From Fluviicola sp. (lineage in GTDB: Bacteria > Bacteroidota > Bacteroidia > Flavobacteriales_D > Crocinitomicaceae), in NCBI RefSeq assembly GCF_029266855.1, contig NZ_JAQSWB010000002.1:248001-312000 (forward strand): a DNA stretch of 64,000 nt. The letters run 5' to 3'. A program made the position numbers and the translations under genes. This document shows, piece after piece, positions 36,145-45,286 of this stretch. Position 1 is the stretch's first letter; every line of letters begins with the position of its first letter. The notes under the pieces are model-generated. The model did no database searches and was not told the origin of the DNA. It was given only the letters and a program-made list of their open reading frames with translations.

Positions 36145-36313
36145 AACATGCAGTTTAGAATTATTACTAGTTACACTTGAGATGCGTTTGGGTTCAAAAA
36201 TCCATAAATAATTACGCATGCCGAACTCCAAGTTCCGAATTAAAAAGAGTATGCTTAGAAAACACCTTATTTACGACTATCCTGAAGTTTACATCGGATC
36301 AAATAATTCGTAA

Positions 36314-38992
36314 TTATTCAACGGTAAATTCCTCCTTTTCATCCGGTTTGGATTTTTCTTTCAGCTTTTCACCGAACTTTTTGAGTCCTTTTTTCTCCTT
36401 TTCGATCTTTTTCTTTTCTTCGAAGGGATTCACTTCTTCTTCCTTTCCGAATTCGATTTTCAGTACTTCGTAATCTTTCTTCGGCGGCTGGTATTTTTTA
36501 ATGGTGGTATCTTTTTTGAATAAACCCAATTCTGACTTAAGAATGGAGATTGCTTCCTGTTTTGCTTCCTCGCGGTTTTGTTTTGCATCTTCCTTGCGCG
36601 AAGTTTTATCCCATTCGATGATCGGATTGTCCAGGTTTCCGTACATGCGCACGAAGACTTTGATTCCCGTTCCGTCGTCTTCTACAATCCCGAATTCGGA
36701 TTCGTCTTTTTGCTGCTTTAACTCGCGGAAACGGAAGGCAAATTTGTAGTCAATATCGTTATTGAACTTGTGTTTTCCGTCTACAGTAATATTAAGAGCG
36801 CTGGTTTTGATCTCCATTTTCGGGATAATGATCACGCTCTTTTTGATGAAAATGGTGTTTTCGAGCGTTTCGAACTGGATGTTGTTTAATTTATCCTGCA
36901 AAGCATCAATTTCCCTCGACTTCAGGATCATTTTGGTCTTGGTGGTTTTCAGATCTTTTGTAAGAGCTGTAAAAGTGCTGACGTTTTTCAACTGTCCACC
37001 GATTATTTTCAACTGGATCTGGGCCTCGAGTTCGTCTTTCAGAATACCGTAACTTAAATCAAAGGGAGCTTTCAGGTCCAGAATGGCTTCGGCACGACCG
37101 CTGATATTATCTTCTTTAATCACCTCCTGGTCAAAGTTGTTCCATTCGCGGAAGATCGGTTTGAAATAAATGTCTTTTGAGCTCAGACTGGTTGCCAGCT
37201 GAAAATATTCAGGAGCAGATTCTACAACGGCAAACGTTCCGCGAACAGTTGCATTTGCTGTGATTCCATGCAGTTTTTGAATTGAAATACTCCTGTTTCC
37301 AACCGTCATCTCACCATTGATCTGTGAGAAGGTATGATGATCCATGTGAATTGCATCCACGTTCAATTTGACATTTCCGTTGATCAGGGTAGGGAGCATC
37401 CACTCCCGGTTTGTGGTCGTGGTTTTCGGATCTCCTGCAATGCTGTTGGTAAAATCTTTCAGGTTGATTTTTTTACTTTCTGCAATTACGGCTACATCAA
37501 GAGTGTGCTTATCCTGCAAGAACAGATCAATGTGATTAAAGCTTCCGTTCAGTTCCAAATCCGATTCACCCAGGCGTACTTTCAGGCCTTCCAAAACAGC
37601 ATCGCTCCGGTTTAGAATAAGATTCCCGTAAATATCATAGAACTTGCGTGAATCGTTTTGGAGCCTGAGATCGACATTATCCATCAAAGCTGTTCCATTT
37701 CCGTCAACGATCTCAACAAGGGCTTCACCGTTTTCAATCACAGTTTCCAGGTAAAAATTGGTGTTGACCTTTACTTTTCCGGAAAGCTCTTCGATTTTCG
37801 GTATTTTGAACAGGGCGTGAATTACTTCCAGGTCCAGTGAACCTTTTGCCGCACCGCGGTAGTTGGGTTTCGAGAATCTGTGAATAGCCAGGTGTCCTGA
37901 AAAGGGACCGCTGATGGTTTGGAAGGATACGTTCTTAATGCTTAGTTCTTCTCTGTCCTTGCCCTTCAAGGTGGAATAATAGCCTTTCAGATCAATGTTG
38001 CGAAGTGTCAATCCTTTGGTTGGTTCCGTTAGTCTTCCATTGTCAATAGAGAAATTACAATCCACTTTCGGATAGGAATCTTTTTTTAATTTGTTTTGGA
38101 AATCCAGGTGAAATGTTGCAGTTCCGGAACCTTTCAGTTCGGAAACGGTTTTCACTTCCTTTACCGCCAATTTATTCGCCAGGTCAGCTAAGGGGATTTT
38201 ATTCGCATCAATGCGGAGTTTGACCTCACTTGTATCCACATTCACATCAAAGTCAAATGGAATTCCCGAAAGCAGTAGTTTTCCGCGTGTAATATTGAAG
38301 GTCTCAGCCACCTGGTCAATATGAACGGAAACATTTGTTGAAGCCTGCTGATTAATGATAAAGGGAACCAACCCGTTTTGAATCCGCTGAATATAGAAAT
38401 TGGCTTTTGTTGCAATATCAAATTTATCCTGGGTGAAATTACCAACCAGGCGAATATCCTGAACATGTGTTCTGTAGCTGTTTTCATTCACCCTGTTCGA
38501 ATAGGAAAAGCGGATCCCGGTTGCATGGATGGCTTCCAGGGTCAGGTTGAAACTCGTTTTTTCTCCGGATTCAGACTCCTTAAAAATATCGTAATTGACG
38601 GCTCCTTTTTTGTCGACCTTGAGTTTAAGAGTTCCCGGACGGATATCAATTTTCTTTACATTGTATTTCTCGTTCCAGATATCCATCGGGTTGAATTTCA
38701 GACGGATTTGTTCGGTAAACAATAAGGTGTCGTTCTTCGTGGAGTAGGAGAAAGCATCCTGGATGAAGACATTATTGAAGTCGAGGCTCAGATTTGGGAA
38801 GGTTCCCCAAAATGTAACGTCGATCTCATCCACATGAACTTCGGTTTTTAACGTTTTATTAATTTCAGAAATAGCGTAATTGATAATGTCGTCTTTGAAG
38901 ACATAAAGCAGGAAGCTGATGACCATAACAAGGCTCACAAGGATCCCAAAGAACCACTTCACAGATTTCACCAGCCACTTCTTCCACTTCAT
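36314..38992 (-). CDS. AsmA-family protein
   Basis: 892 residues. An N-terminal membrane anchor (MKWKKWLVKSVKWFFGILVSLVMVISFLLYVF) is followed by the AsmA start motif IINYAISEINKTLKTEVHVDEIDVTFWGTFPNLSLDFNNVFI. A very long beta-rich periplasmic body comes next, then an AsmA-like C-terminal region and a highly charged Lys/Glu tail. AsmA/TamB-like proteins bridge the periplasm and are implicated in lipid transport to the outer membrane and in outer-membrane assembly. TAAATTTG, an exact -7 box, lies at 38997-39004 on this strand, only 4 bp before the ATG, so the transcript may have almost no leader. It is upstream of the vWA gene in the same direction, but an inverted pair lies in the 169-bp gap. 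Confidence 0.9.
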   Translation of the reverse strand: MKWKKWLVKSVKWFFGILVSLVMVISFLLYVFKDDIINYAISEINKTLKTEVHVDEIDVTFWGTFPNLSLDFNNVFIQDAFSYSTKNDTLLFTEQIRLKFNPMDIWNEKYNVKKIDIRPGTLKLKVDKKGAVNYDIFKESESGEKTSFNLTLEAIHATGIRFSYSNRVNENSYRTHVQDIRLVGNFTQDKFDIATKANFYIQRIQNGLVPFIINQQASTNVSVHIDQVAETFNITRGKLLLSGIPFDFDVNVDTSEVKLRIDANKIPLADLANKLAVKEVKTVSELKGSGTATFHLDFQNKLKKDSYPKVDCNFSIDNGRLTEPTKGLTLRNIDLKGYYSTLKGKDREELSIKNVSFQTISGPFSGHLAIHRFSKPNYRGAAKGSLDLEVIHALFKIPKIEELSGKVKVNTNFYLETVIENGEALVEIVDGNGTALMDNVDLRLQNDSRKFYDIYGNLILNRSDAVLEGLKVRLGESDLELNGSFNHIDLFLQDKHTLDVAVIAESKKINLKDFTNSIAGDPKTTTTNREWMLPTLINGNVKLNVDAIHMDHHTFSQINGEMTVGNRSISIQKLHGITANATVRGTFAVVESAPEYFQLATSLSSKDIYFKPIFREWNNFDQEVIKEDNISGRAEAILDLKAPFDLSYGILKDELEAQIQLKIIGGQLKNVSTFTALTKDLKTTKTKMILKSREIDALQDKLNNIQFETLENTIFIKKSVIIIPKMEIKTSALNITVDGKHKFNNDIDYKFAFRFRELKQQKDESEFGIVEDDGTGIKVFVRMYGNLDNPIIEWDKTSRKEDAKQNREEAKQEAISILKSELGLFKKDTTIKKYQPPKKDYEVLKIEFGKEEEVNPFEEKKKIEKEKKGLKKFGEKLKEKSKPDEKEEFTVE

Positions 38993-38996
38993 ACAT

Positions 38997-39004
38997 CAAA
39001 TTTA
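38997..39004 (-). promoter_or_regulatory. -7 box (TAAATTTG) almost touching the AsmA start codon
   Basis: An exact TAnnTTTG match on the minus strand, ending 4 bp before the ATG at 38992. If used, transcription would begin at or just inside the start codon. Confidence 0.35.
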
Positions 39005-39190
39005 CACCGAAACCAGGCTTGAAATTAGCCGGCACCCAATAGTAATTAACGTTCGATTTTTAATTTGTTTCAGTTTTGGGTAGATGATGTTTGAAATGGT
39101 GGGGCTATTTGTAGGTTTTAAGCGTATAGTTATTTTGGAAAGTCACTTTTTTAGTGGCTTAATTGATTGTTGGTCAACTTGTTATTGCGG

Positions 39191-39363
39191 GTTTGTAAAC
39201 CATTTTATTAATACGTTAACGGATTAAGAGTATAAAGTTGATTTACAGGTTTTACACCGGATTTGTAAACCATTTTATTAATAGGTTAACAAATAGGTGC
39301 TCTCTTAATTGATTCACAAGTTTTTTACACTGGGTTTGTAAACCATTTTATTAATTGGTTAAA
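39191..39363. repeat. three tandem ~70-bp repeats (GTTTGTAAACCATTTTATTA core)
   Basis: The core begins at 39191, 39261 and 39334, each followed by a TTAATWSGTTAA tail. The stretches between are also related (TTGATTTACAGG / TTGATTCACAAG), so the whole ~70-bp unit is repeated. The units contain GTTTGTAAAC-like palindromic boxes. They lie in the 493-bp gap upstream of the AsmA gene and downstream of the VWD gene. Confidence 0.75.
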
Positions 39364-39450
39364 AAAAATAGCTTCTAACAGCTTGATTCAGACACCTAAT
39401 CATCCCCGTAAGTAATTTACTTACAATTCATCTTGATTCACGGTCAGACA

Positions 39451-39478
39451 AAAAAAGGAGCCAGCTGCGACTGACTCC
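39451..39478 (-). terminator. intrinsic terminator of the VWD gene
   Basis: GGAGTCAG/CTGGCTCC stem with one mismatch and a 6-nt loop, followed by seven Ts on the minus strand, just after the stop at 39486. Confidence 0.7.
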
Positions 39479-39485
39479 TCTCGTG

Positions 39486-41285
39486 TTAACCTCCTCTTCT
39501 TCCAGGGGACGTTATTGGTTTCGATGGTGTTGAACTTGGTGTCGAAACGGGAGCGCTTACGGGGCGCTGCACCGGAGTTGACACCGGTTTTACCGGTGGT
39601 GGTGTATATCTTGGTTCTGTTTTGACAGGTTCCGTTCTAACCGGCTCCGTATAAACAGGACGTGTTCTGATTACTTCCGGTTCTTTGTAAGGTTCAGGTG
39701 TTTTAACCGGTTTTACAGGCTCATTTTCGGTGGACGAACCGGAATTTGTTGTTTCTACAGGCTTGCTGCTAATCGGCTCTTTTTTAACCGGTCTTGTTAC
39801 TCCTGTTGATGTGCCTTCTTTTCCGGTTGACTCAGGATTGCCGGAACTTGTAGTTTCACGGTTATTAACAAGGGGTTTATCACTTACTGTGCCAGGAGCA
39901 GATCCTCCGGAAGCTTGGTCTCTTGGAACTCCGCCATTGCCTGTGCTCCCGTGATCACCTAGTCGAGGTTCCGGATAACGCTCTCTATATGGTTTTTGTC
40001 CCGGGTTTACATTTGGTGTCGGATTTCTGATCGGATCCAATTGTCTTCCTGCTGTACGATCCGGAATATTCGGTTTTGGAGTTGGCTCGATACGAAGGAA
40101 ACCGTTGTCGTAGATACATGCACTCAAATCACTTCCTGTAAATCCTCTGCGCTCACATTCTCTTTGTGCTCTTCTGCGGTCGTCTTCATTCATATCACCT
40201 AAAGTTCTGTGAACTCTTGGGAAAGATTCATCCGTGAATGCATAAGTGCTTTGGTTGAATCCGTAATCAAATAAAGATTCTTCCGGAGTTATGCGGTATT
40301 GTCTTGCAAAATCCTTCGCTAAAAATGCCAGGTATTCTTTTTCCAGTACCTGGTCACGCTGATTGGTCGAACCGAAAACTCCCATGTTCCAGTTAGAGGA
40401 AGCAATTCCTCCTTGCTGGTTGCGAACATCAAAGTCGTCTGAGCTTCTTCCGTTTGCGTTCCCGAGGATTCCGTCGTAATTATCTGCACATGGGTAAATT
40501 TCTACTGCAATATTGTAAAAGCCCATTCCACCGGTTTGAGAAGCGTCTAATTTTACGCGCTCTCCTGTAGGCCAGGTTACTACATAGTCGTTTTTACCTG
40601 AACGGCTGATTGTTCCTCCATGTTCCAGGTAGTAATTTGTTCCCTCAACGTAAACCGGCTCTCCGCCGATTCGAAGCGGTGTTGTGGTGTTTCCGTCCGG
40701 TTTTTCATTGGCATAAAAGCAAACGCGGTCGCCACCGACATTCATCGCTACGGCAGTGTTCAGCGAAAAGTCGTCTGATTGATTGCGCTGGCGAACCTGC
40801 ACGTTGACATTTCCGCTTCCTGATTTTACAAGTGTAAATTCTCCTACGGTCTGGAACGAATAAGTAGCTCCGTCAAAAGATTTTAAATGCGGGTCACCGT
40901 AAGTTCTTCCCATGACCGGTTTACAATCAGGAGTTCTGCTTGTGAAGCTGTTTAATCGTGACCATTGGGAACGTGAAGCACTATCGCTTGTGTTGGTACT
41001 CGATCGCTGAATATGAGATCGGACTCTGTCTTGAGTAGTACTTGGCATTGCGCCAAACATTTCTGCGGGGGTGTATTCTTCCGGGAAATTACGATCCGGT
41101 GTCGGTTTTTTATTCGCCATTGCTTCCATAGAGGAAGCAAGCCACTCGCCCCGAACGGCATCCCAGGCAACCAAATCTTTCCTGATTGGCTGGAAGTCTG
41201 TTCCGAAGTTTGATTTTTCCTGCGCGTTTACTGTTCCAAGCACTGCAAGAGCGAATAATCCAAAGAATGTAACGTGTTTTTTCAT
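39486..41285 (-). CDS. secreted VWD (von Willebrand factor type D) domain protein
   Basis: 599 residues. Signal peptide MKKHVTFFGLFALAVLGTVNAQ. The VWD domain spans about 115-290, from GRTYGDPHLKSFDGATYSFQTVGEFTLVKSG through AVEIYPCADNYDGILGNANGRSSDDFDV. The C-C-GILGN pattern is that of animal VWD domains. A conserved post-domain region (ESLFDYGFNQSTYAFTDESFPRV...RAQRECERRGFTGSDLSACIYD) follows. The last ~200 residues are Pro/Thr/Ser/Lys-rich repeats such as PVRTEPVKTEPRYTPPPVKPV. It is probably an extracellular structural or adhesive protein. There is no T9SS sorting domain and no membrane anchor. An intrinsic terminator follows. Confidence 0.88.
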   Translation of the reverse strand: MKKHVTFFGLFALAVLGTVNAQEKSNFGTDFQPIRKDLVAWDAVRGEWLASSMEAMANKKPTPDRNFPEEYTPAEMFGAMPSTTQDRVRSHIQRSSTNTSDSASRSQWSRLNSFTSRTPDCKPVMGRTYGDPHLKSFDGATYSFQTVGEFTLVKSGSGNVNVQVRQRNQSDDFSLNTAVAMNVGGDRVCFYANEKPDGNTTTPLRIGGEPVYVEGTNYYLEHGGTISRSGKNDYVVTWPTGERVKLDASQTGGMGFYNIAVEIYPCADNYDGILGNANGRSSDDFDVRNQQGGIASSNWNMGVFGSTNQRDQVLEKEYLAFLAKDFARQYRITPEESLFDYGFNQSTYAFTDESFPRVHRTLGDMNEDDRRRAQRECERRGFTGSDLSACIYDNGFLRIEPTPKPNIPDRTAGRQLDPIRNPTPNVNPGQKPYRERYPEPRLGDHGSTGNGGVPRDQASGGSAPGTVSDKPLVNNRETTSSGNPESTGKEGTSTGVTRPVKKEPISSKPVETTNSGSSTENEPVKPVKTPEPYKEPEVIRTRPVYTEPVRTEPVKTEPRYTPPPVKPVSTPVQRPVSAPVSTPSSTPSKPITSPGRRGG

Positions 41286-41473
41286 AACAGTTGGTTTAAT
41301 TCGAAATGCAACTAAACAATAAACGTACCGAAAAATGAAGAGATTAAAAAATGTTAAAATAAAAACGAATTATCATTGAATAAAATAAAAATTTAAAACA
41401 AGATCTATTCCTATAGAAGTATTACCAACAAATAGTTAATGGATTCCGAGCGATTTATACCTAAATATTTGCG

Positions 41474-41481
41474 TACATTTG
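41474..41481 (+). promoter_or_regulatory. -7 box (TACATTTG) of the PfkB kinase promoter
   Basis: Exact TAnnTTTG match ending 18 bp before the ATG at 41500. No clear -33 box. Confidence 0.55.
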
Positions 41482-41499
41482 CCCAAATAAATTAAGAAA

Positions 41500-42429
41500 A
41501 TGAGTCTATTGACAGTTGGTAGTGTGGCATTTGATGCTATTGAAACACCATTCGGAAAAACAGATAAGATCGTAGGTGGTGCAGGAACCTTTATTGCATT
41601 GTCTGCTTCAAACTTTATAAAAGATCAGCGGATCGTTTCGGTAGTAGGAGATGATTTTCCACAGGAAACATTGGATCTGCTTCGTTCTAAAGGTGTTGCG
41701 CTTGAAGGGCTGCAAATCAAAAAAGGCGAAAAGACATTTTTCTGGTCAGGTCGTTACCACAACGATATGAATTCAAGAGATACTTTGGTGACGGAATTAA
41801 ATGTATTAGGTGATTTTGATCCGATCATTCCGGAATCATACCAAGGTGCAGAATATTTGATGTTGGGGAACTTGAGTCCGCAGGTACAGCGCCAGGTGAT
41901 CGAGCGTTTGACGAAACGTCCGAAGCTGATCGCAATGGATACGATGAACTTTTGGATGGATATCGCTTTGGACGATTTGAAGGAAACCTTAAAGCTGATC
42001 GATGTGTTGATCATCAATGATGAAGAAGCTCGTCAGTTGTCTGGAGAATATTCTTTGGTAAAAGCGAGTCGTGTAATTCGCGCAATGGGTCCTAAGACTT
42101 TGATCATTAAAAAAGGAGAACACGGAGCATTGTTGTTCCAGGACGATAAAGTATTCTTTGCACCGGCTTTGCCTTTGGAGGATGTATTCGATCCGACCGG
42201 AGCAGGTGATACGTTTGCGGGTGGATTTATCGGGTACATTGCGTCAACGGATGACACTTCTTTTGAAAATATGAAACGTGCTATTATTGCAGGTTCTGCA
42301 TTGGCATCTTTCTGCGTAGAAAAATTTGGAACACAACGTTTATTGGAAATTACAAAGGATGAAATCGAGGCGAGAATTGATCGTTTTGTTTCCCTGACAA
42401 ATTTCGAAATGTCAACTGTAGTTGGTTAA
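41500..42429 (+). CDS. PfkB-family carbohydrate/nucleoside kinase
   Basis: 309 residues. The N-terminal ribokinase pattern is VGSVAFDAIETPFGKTDKIVGGAGTFIALSASNF. The C-terminal signature DVFDPTGAGDTFAGGFIGYIA (about 227-247) carries the catalytic Asp and the anion-hole GAGD. The lid strand FWSGRYHNDMN is typical of the adenosine/ribokinase-like Bacteroidota orthologue. It phosphorylates a sugar or nucleoside using ATP in the cytosol; the exact substrate cannot be read from sequence. It lies 36 bp upstream of the DUF349 gene and may be cotranscribed with it. Confidence 0.92.
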   Translation: MSLLTVGSVAFDAIETPFGKTDKIVGGAGTFIALSASNFIKDQRIVSVVGDDFPQETLDLLRSKGVALEGLQIKKGEKTFFWSGRYHNDMNSRDTLVTELNVLGDFDPIIPESYQGAEYLMLGNLSPQVQRQVIERLTKRPKLIAMDTMNFWMDIALDDLKETLKLIDVLIINDEEARQLSGEYSLVKASRVIRAMGPKTLIIKKGEHGALLFQDDKVFFAPALPLEDVFDPTGAGDTFAGGFIGYIASTDDTSFENMKRAIIAGSALASFCVEKFGTQRLLEITKDEIEARIDRFVSLTNFEMSTVVG

Positions 42430-42465
42430 ATATTTGTAAATTGAGAAACCACTAAAAGCTTTATC

Positions 42466-44163
42466 ATGGAAAAGGCAAGTTTATTAGAGTCGTTAAAAAA
42501 TCTCGTGCAGCAGGAAGATGCGCTGGCTGTAGCGCGCGAAGTGAGTGAATTACGGAATCAGTTCGAGGATGTAATTCTGGAGGAGGATCGTCAGTTCCAA
42601 ATAAAACAACTGGAAGCTCAGGAAAAAGGAGAACCGGTTGAGGAACGTCCGACAGATCCGGTACGAGAAGAATTTTATAAACTACACAATGAATTCCGTG
42701 ATCGCAAAGGAGGATTGCAGAAAGCTAAAAAAGAAGCTGAAGAATCAAACCTGCGCCGTAAAAAAGCATTGCTGGAGCGTCTCAAGGATGTGGTAGAAAA
42801 AGAAGAGAACATTGGTGCGGCGATGACTGCATACAAAGAGATTCACGATGCCTGGAAAGAAGTGGGAGATATTCCCCGCGAAAAGCGCCAGGACATTCAA
42901 TCGGAATATTCCCGCTTATTGGAAACATTCTTTTACCATATCAAAATTTACCGCGAATTACGCGAACATGACCTTCATCGGAATCACCAGCTGAAACTGG
43001 ATGTGATACGCCGGATCCAGGAATTGTCAAAAATAGAACACGTTAAGGATATTGAACAGGCGATCAAAACGCTTCAGAACGAATGGGACGAAACAGGTCC
43101 GGTTGGAAATGACGCATGGGAAAGCCTGAAAAACTCGTATTGGGATGCCGTAAGAGCAGTTTACACACGAATCCAGGCATTCTACGACGAAAAACGAACG
43201 GAACTGGCGGCAAACCTGGAACTGAAAAAGGAGATTGCACGAAAAGCAGCCGAACTGGTAAAGGATTTCACTTCAAGTAATACGAAGGAATGGGATACGG
43301 CAACGGCTTCTCTTTTGACTTTGCAGGAAGAGTGGAAGAAGATCGGTTTTGGTCCGCGGAAGGAAAACGAAGAGGTTTGGAAGGAATTCCGTGCTTCTTG
43401 TGATGACTTCTTTGCTAAGAAAAAAACATTCTTTGATTCGATCAGGGGGAAGTTTGATGAGGTAGCTGCCAAGAAACAACAATTGGTTGATAAACTGGAA
43501 GCCATTAAAGATTCTACGGATTGGAAGAAGACCACCGACCAGATTTTAACGATCCAGAAAGAGTGGAAAGCATTGGGAAGTGCCGGACAGCGGTTTGAAC
43601 AAAAATTGTGGAAAGAATTCCGTGCTGCCTGTGATCATTTCTTTGAAGCAAAACAAGCTCATTTCAGTTCGAAAGACAAAGAGTTTGAAGAGAATTTAAC
43701 GAAAAAGATGGAATTGATCGACCGGATCAAAGCGGTTACGATTCCTGAAGATAAAAAAGAAGCATTGAACCTCCTGAAAGGCTTTGCAACCGAATTCAAC
43801 GAGATCGGACATGTTCCGATGAAAGAAAAAGACCGTGTTTTCAATGCATACAAAGAGGCTTTGGATTCTCATTACAAGAAATTGAAATTAGAAGGTGCGG
43901 AGCAGGAAAAAATGCTCTTCCAGGCACGTTTGGATACAATGAAAGGCGATCCGAATGCTGAAAGGGCTCTGGCAAGAGAGAAATACGACCTGCACGATAA
44001 AATTAACAAGCTGAAATCCGATATCTTACAATTTGAAAATAACCTTGGTTTCTTTGCGAAATCAAAAGGGGCAGACTTGTTGAAGAAAGAAGTGGAAGCG
44101 AAAATTGCCGCTGCTCAACGCAAAATCGAAGAGCTGAAAGCAAAGATTAAAATGATCCAATAA
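42466..44163 (+). CDS. DUF349-repeat protein
   Basis: 565 residues, highly charged and almost fully helical. It carries a series of DUF349 units marked by WKE(V/I)G(D/F)(I/G)PR or EWKALGSAGQRFEQKLWKEFRAACDHFF. Examples are AWKEVGDIPREK, EWDETGPVGND, EWKKIGFGPRKENEEVWKEFRASCDDFF, EWKALGSAGQRFEQKLWKEFRAACDHFF and the degenerate FNEIGHVPMKEKDRVFNAYKEAL. A long coiled coil closes the protein. It is cytoplasmic. Molecular role is not established; members are widespread in Bacteroidota. It is followed after 3 bp by a small membrane-protein gene, so the two are probably one transcript. Confidence 0.9.
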   Translation: MEKASLLESLKNLVQQEDALAVAREVSELRNQFEDVILEEDRQFQIKQLEAQEKGEPVEERPTDPVREEFYKLHNEFRDRKGGLQKAKKEAEESNLRRKKALLERLKDVVEKEENIGAAMTAYKEIHDAWKEVGDIPREKRQDIQSEYSRLLETFFYHIKIYRELREHDLHRNHQLKLDVIRRIQELSKIEHVKDIEQAIKTLQNEWDETGPVGNDAWESLKNSYWDAVRAVYTRIQAFYDEKRTELAANLELKKEIARKAAELVKDFTSSNTKEWDTATASLLTLQEEWKKIGFGPRKENEEVWKEFRASCDDFFAKKKTFFDSIRGKFDEVAAKKQQLVDKLEAIKDSTDWKKTTDQILTIQKEWKALGSAGQRFEQKLWKEFRAACDHFFEAKQAHFSSKDKEFEENLTKKMELIDRIKAVTIPEDKKEALNLLKGFATEFNEIGHVPMKEKDRVFNAYKEALDSHYKKLKLEGAEQEKMLFQARLDTMKGDPNAERALAREKYDLHDKINKLKSDILQFENNLGFFAKSKGADLLKKEVEAKIAAAQRKIEELKAKIKMIQ

Positions 44164-44166
44164 TCG

Positions 44167-44832
44167 ATGAATCGCTCCATAAATATTTTACTGATATTCT
44201 TCTCTTTCCCGGCATTTGCATTTATAATCTGTGTAGCGTTCGACATCCGCTTTTTAAATATTGCGATTGCGGAGCTTCCGTTTAAGTTTCACATTTTCAT
44301 AGGAGTAGCAACCTTTTTATTGCTGCTGATCATCCGGAGATCTGTGAGTCGTTGGGTGGGAGTTTCCATGACGCGAAAACCCGAACGTTTTTTGTGGAGC
44401 ACACCGGTTTCGGCTGAAAGGAAGAAGCAGGTTCGCTTATTTTTGACCATTGAAGCGCTGATAGCACTTTTCGCCATGATCACGGTATTTCTTATTACTA
44501 TGGAAGCCTGGCCGATTGGGCTTGTCTACGGAATTATGGCGCTTGATCAATTGGTGTTTTTGGCGATTGCACAATCGTGGTTCCGGGTGGGTGTTACTCA
44601 TAAGGCAGTAGTTGTGGCGGATCGCGAGGTTCGTTTGTTGTTCTTTTCCGGATTGAGAAGAATAGAAACGCATCAACAAACACTTTATTTCGAATACATT
44701 GAGGACCTGCAGCTCTTTTTTCCCATAAACTGTATTCCGGAAGGAAAGTATGGCGAATTCAGAACGGTATTGGAAGAACGGATTAATCGCGACCGGGTGT
44801 TCTTTTCGGAAGGATTTAAAGCATTAAAGTAG
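44167..44832 (+). CDS. hypothetical membrane protein, 221 aa
   Basis: No family recognised. Four hydrophobic segments lie at about residues 5-25, 43-58, 91-112 and 118-137. A basic, aromatic C-terminal domain follows (VGVTHKAVVVADREVRLLFFSGLRRIETHQQTLYFEYIEDLQLFF), which looks like a membrane-anchored PH-like domain. It begins 3 bp after the DUF349 stop, so translational coupling is likely. It may support the DUF349 protein at the membrane; this is inferred from position only. Confidence 0.75.
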   Translation: MNRSINILLIFFSFPAFAFIICVAFDIRFLNIAIAELPFKFHIFIGVATFLLLLIIRRSVSRWVGVSMTRKPERFLWSTPVSAERKKQVRLFLTIEALIALFAMITVFLITMEAWPIGLVYGIMALDQLVFLAIAQSWFRVGVTHKAVVVADREVRLLFFSGLRRIETHQQTLYFEYIEDLQLFFPINCIPEGKYGEFRTVLEERINRDRVFFSEGFKALK

Positions 44833-44911
44833 CCAGGATTGCAGGAAGCAAGATTAGAAACACTTGACTTCTGTCTCTTCAAAAGAATAGTTAACGATCA
44901 AAATAGCACTG

Positions 44912-45286
44912 ATGAGAGGATTACTGAAAAAACCATTATTACTCGGATTTTTGATCGGGCTGATTTTATTGGTCTTATGTATTTTTGTTCCCATTCCGAT
45001 GTACGACGGGATCTTTTACTATGATCGGGAACTGGTTCATTTCCAAGTAGAGTCGAAAGTTGCTTTGAGTTATTATTTTGGGTTCGGTTTGGATAAAACG
45101 CTAAGTAATGGAGTATTGCCGACCCGCTTCGAATTGAAACCGATAGGATATGCGCTTTTTGTACTGATCCATGTTGGTTTACCCGCTTTAGTTGGTATTC
45201 GCTTCAAGATGAGCAATGCCCGTAACGCTTATTCCGAATCCTCTTCGGCGAAGACAGAAGAAATCGAAAACACTTCGAATGACTAA
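44912..45286 (+). CDS. hypothetical membrane protein, 124 aa
   Basis: No family recognised. Hydrophobic segments at about 8-27 (PLLLGFLIGLILLVLCIFVP) and 79-95 (IGYALFVLIHVGLPALVG), separated by a ~50-residue soluble stretch. The C-terminus is short, polar and cytoplasmic-looking. The 3' end overlaps the EamA transporter start by 8 bp in another frame, suggesting cotranslation. Confidence 0.7.
   Translation: MRGLLKKPLLLGFLIGLILLVLCIFVPIPMYDGIFYYDRELVHFQVESKVALSYYFGFGLDKTLSNGVLPTRFELKPIGYALFVLIHVGLPALVGIRFKMSNARNAYSESSSAKTEEIENTSND

Noticed and set aside
39191-39363. CRISPR-like pattern of three ~30-bp repeats with ~40-bp spacers
   Set aside because: The spacers resemble each other, repeats and spacers together form a ~70-bp tandem unit, and no cas genes are near.
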